Assembly: GCA_022572335.1 (NCBI GenBank)
Contig: JACZWD010000181.1
Location: 1 to 5,254 of the forward strand
Reading direction: 5' to 3'
Length of the DNA stretch: 5,254 nucleotides
From: Pseudomonadota bacterium
Lineage (GTDB): Bacteria; Pseudomonadota; Alphaproteobacteria; Rhodospirillales; 2-02-FULL-58-16
Program-made: the position numbers and the translations under genes
In this document: in pieces, positions 5,202 to 5,254 of the stretch
Position numbering within the stretch: position 1 is the first letter of the stretch
How the letters are laid out: each line of letters begins with the position of its first letter
Notes under the pieces: generated by a model
What the model saw: the letters and a program-made list of their open reading frames with translations, nothing else
What the model was told of the DNA's origin: nothing
Database searches by the model: none

Positions 5202-5254
5202 ATGCGGCGCATCGTCAAAACTTTTCGACGCCCTCCGACGGGCCGCATACGCGA
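5202..5254 (+). CDS. possible start of a downstream gene running off the window
   Basis: An ATG at 5202 opens a frame (MRRIVKTFRRPPTGRIR) that stays open to the window edge. AGGAGG (5183-5188) is a strong ribosome-site match but lies 13 bases upstream, rather far. A TTG at 5193 in the same frame would have a spacing of four bases. The start region also contains a hairpin, GGCGATGC (5198-5205) with GCATCGTC (5209-5216), which would cover the ATG. With only 17 residues visible, no family can be named and the gene may not be real. Confidence 0.22.
   Translation, partial: MRRIVKTFRRPPTGRIR

Noticed and set aside
4622..5248. Open frame of 208 codons on the minus strand opposite the small-gene pair
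   Set aside because: It overlaps two plus-strand genes with good ribosome sites and a GTGA junction, and its product is low-complexity with no recognisable domain. High GC content creates such antisense frames.
5147..5254. ATG at 5147 with AAGGGA eight bases upstream, open to the window edge
   Set aside because: The codons include AGA, GTA and an AGG AGG AAA run that doubles as the ribosome-site candidate for 5202. The predicted residues show no domain. I kept only the 5202 frame, at low confidence.

Overview
This is a GC-rich window, most likely a chromosomal segment from a proteobacterium. An alphaproteobacterial, Rhodospirillales-like source is my best guess, from base composition and gene families only. 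Nothing in it marks a mobile element, phage, CRISPR array, tRNA or rRNA.

Layout: (1) Positions 2-1204 (+) hold the 3' two thirds of a gamma-glutamyltransferase (GGT)-superfamily gene, cut by the window edge. The catalytic Thr is present, but several glutamate-recognition residues are replaced. (2) A 57-base convergent gap contains a 10-bp direct repeat and a small hairpin. (3) Positions 1262-2665 (-) encode a protein with about six TPR repeats fused to a C-terminal 2OG-Fe(II)-oxygenase-like domain (TIGR02466/PF13759 type). (4) Positions 4334-2788 (-) are a two-gene operon: a type III polyketide synthase with an intact Cys-His-Asn triad, then an integral-membrane ICMT-family methyltransferase whose GTG start overlaps the synthase stop (GTGA). 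This is the layout of Bacillus bpsA-bpsB, which makes alkylpyrone methyl ethers. (5) Divergent from it, positions 4539-5032 (+) hold a second overlapping pair: a 43-residue peptide with a clear signal sequence, then an unrecognised 121-residue protein with a very basic tail, again joined by GTGA. A strong hairpin sits just before the peptide's Shine-Dalgarno site. (6) Positions 5033-5254 are mostly non-coding, with inverted repeats and perhaps the start of another gene.

Functionally, the best-supported unit is the polyketide synthase plus methyltransferase. It probably converts a long-chain acyl-CoA and malonyl-CoA into a membrane-associated pyrone or resorcinol lipid and methylates it. The TPR-oxygenase lies downstream on the same strand, 122 bases away. 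It could be a tailoring enzyme or an unrelated protein hydroxylase. An 11-base motif (GGGATTCCCCG) lies upstream of both minus-strand units and hints at shared control. The divergent small-gene pair is the least explained part. No wholly new system is proven here.
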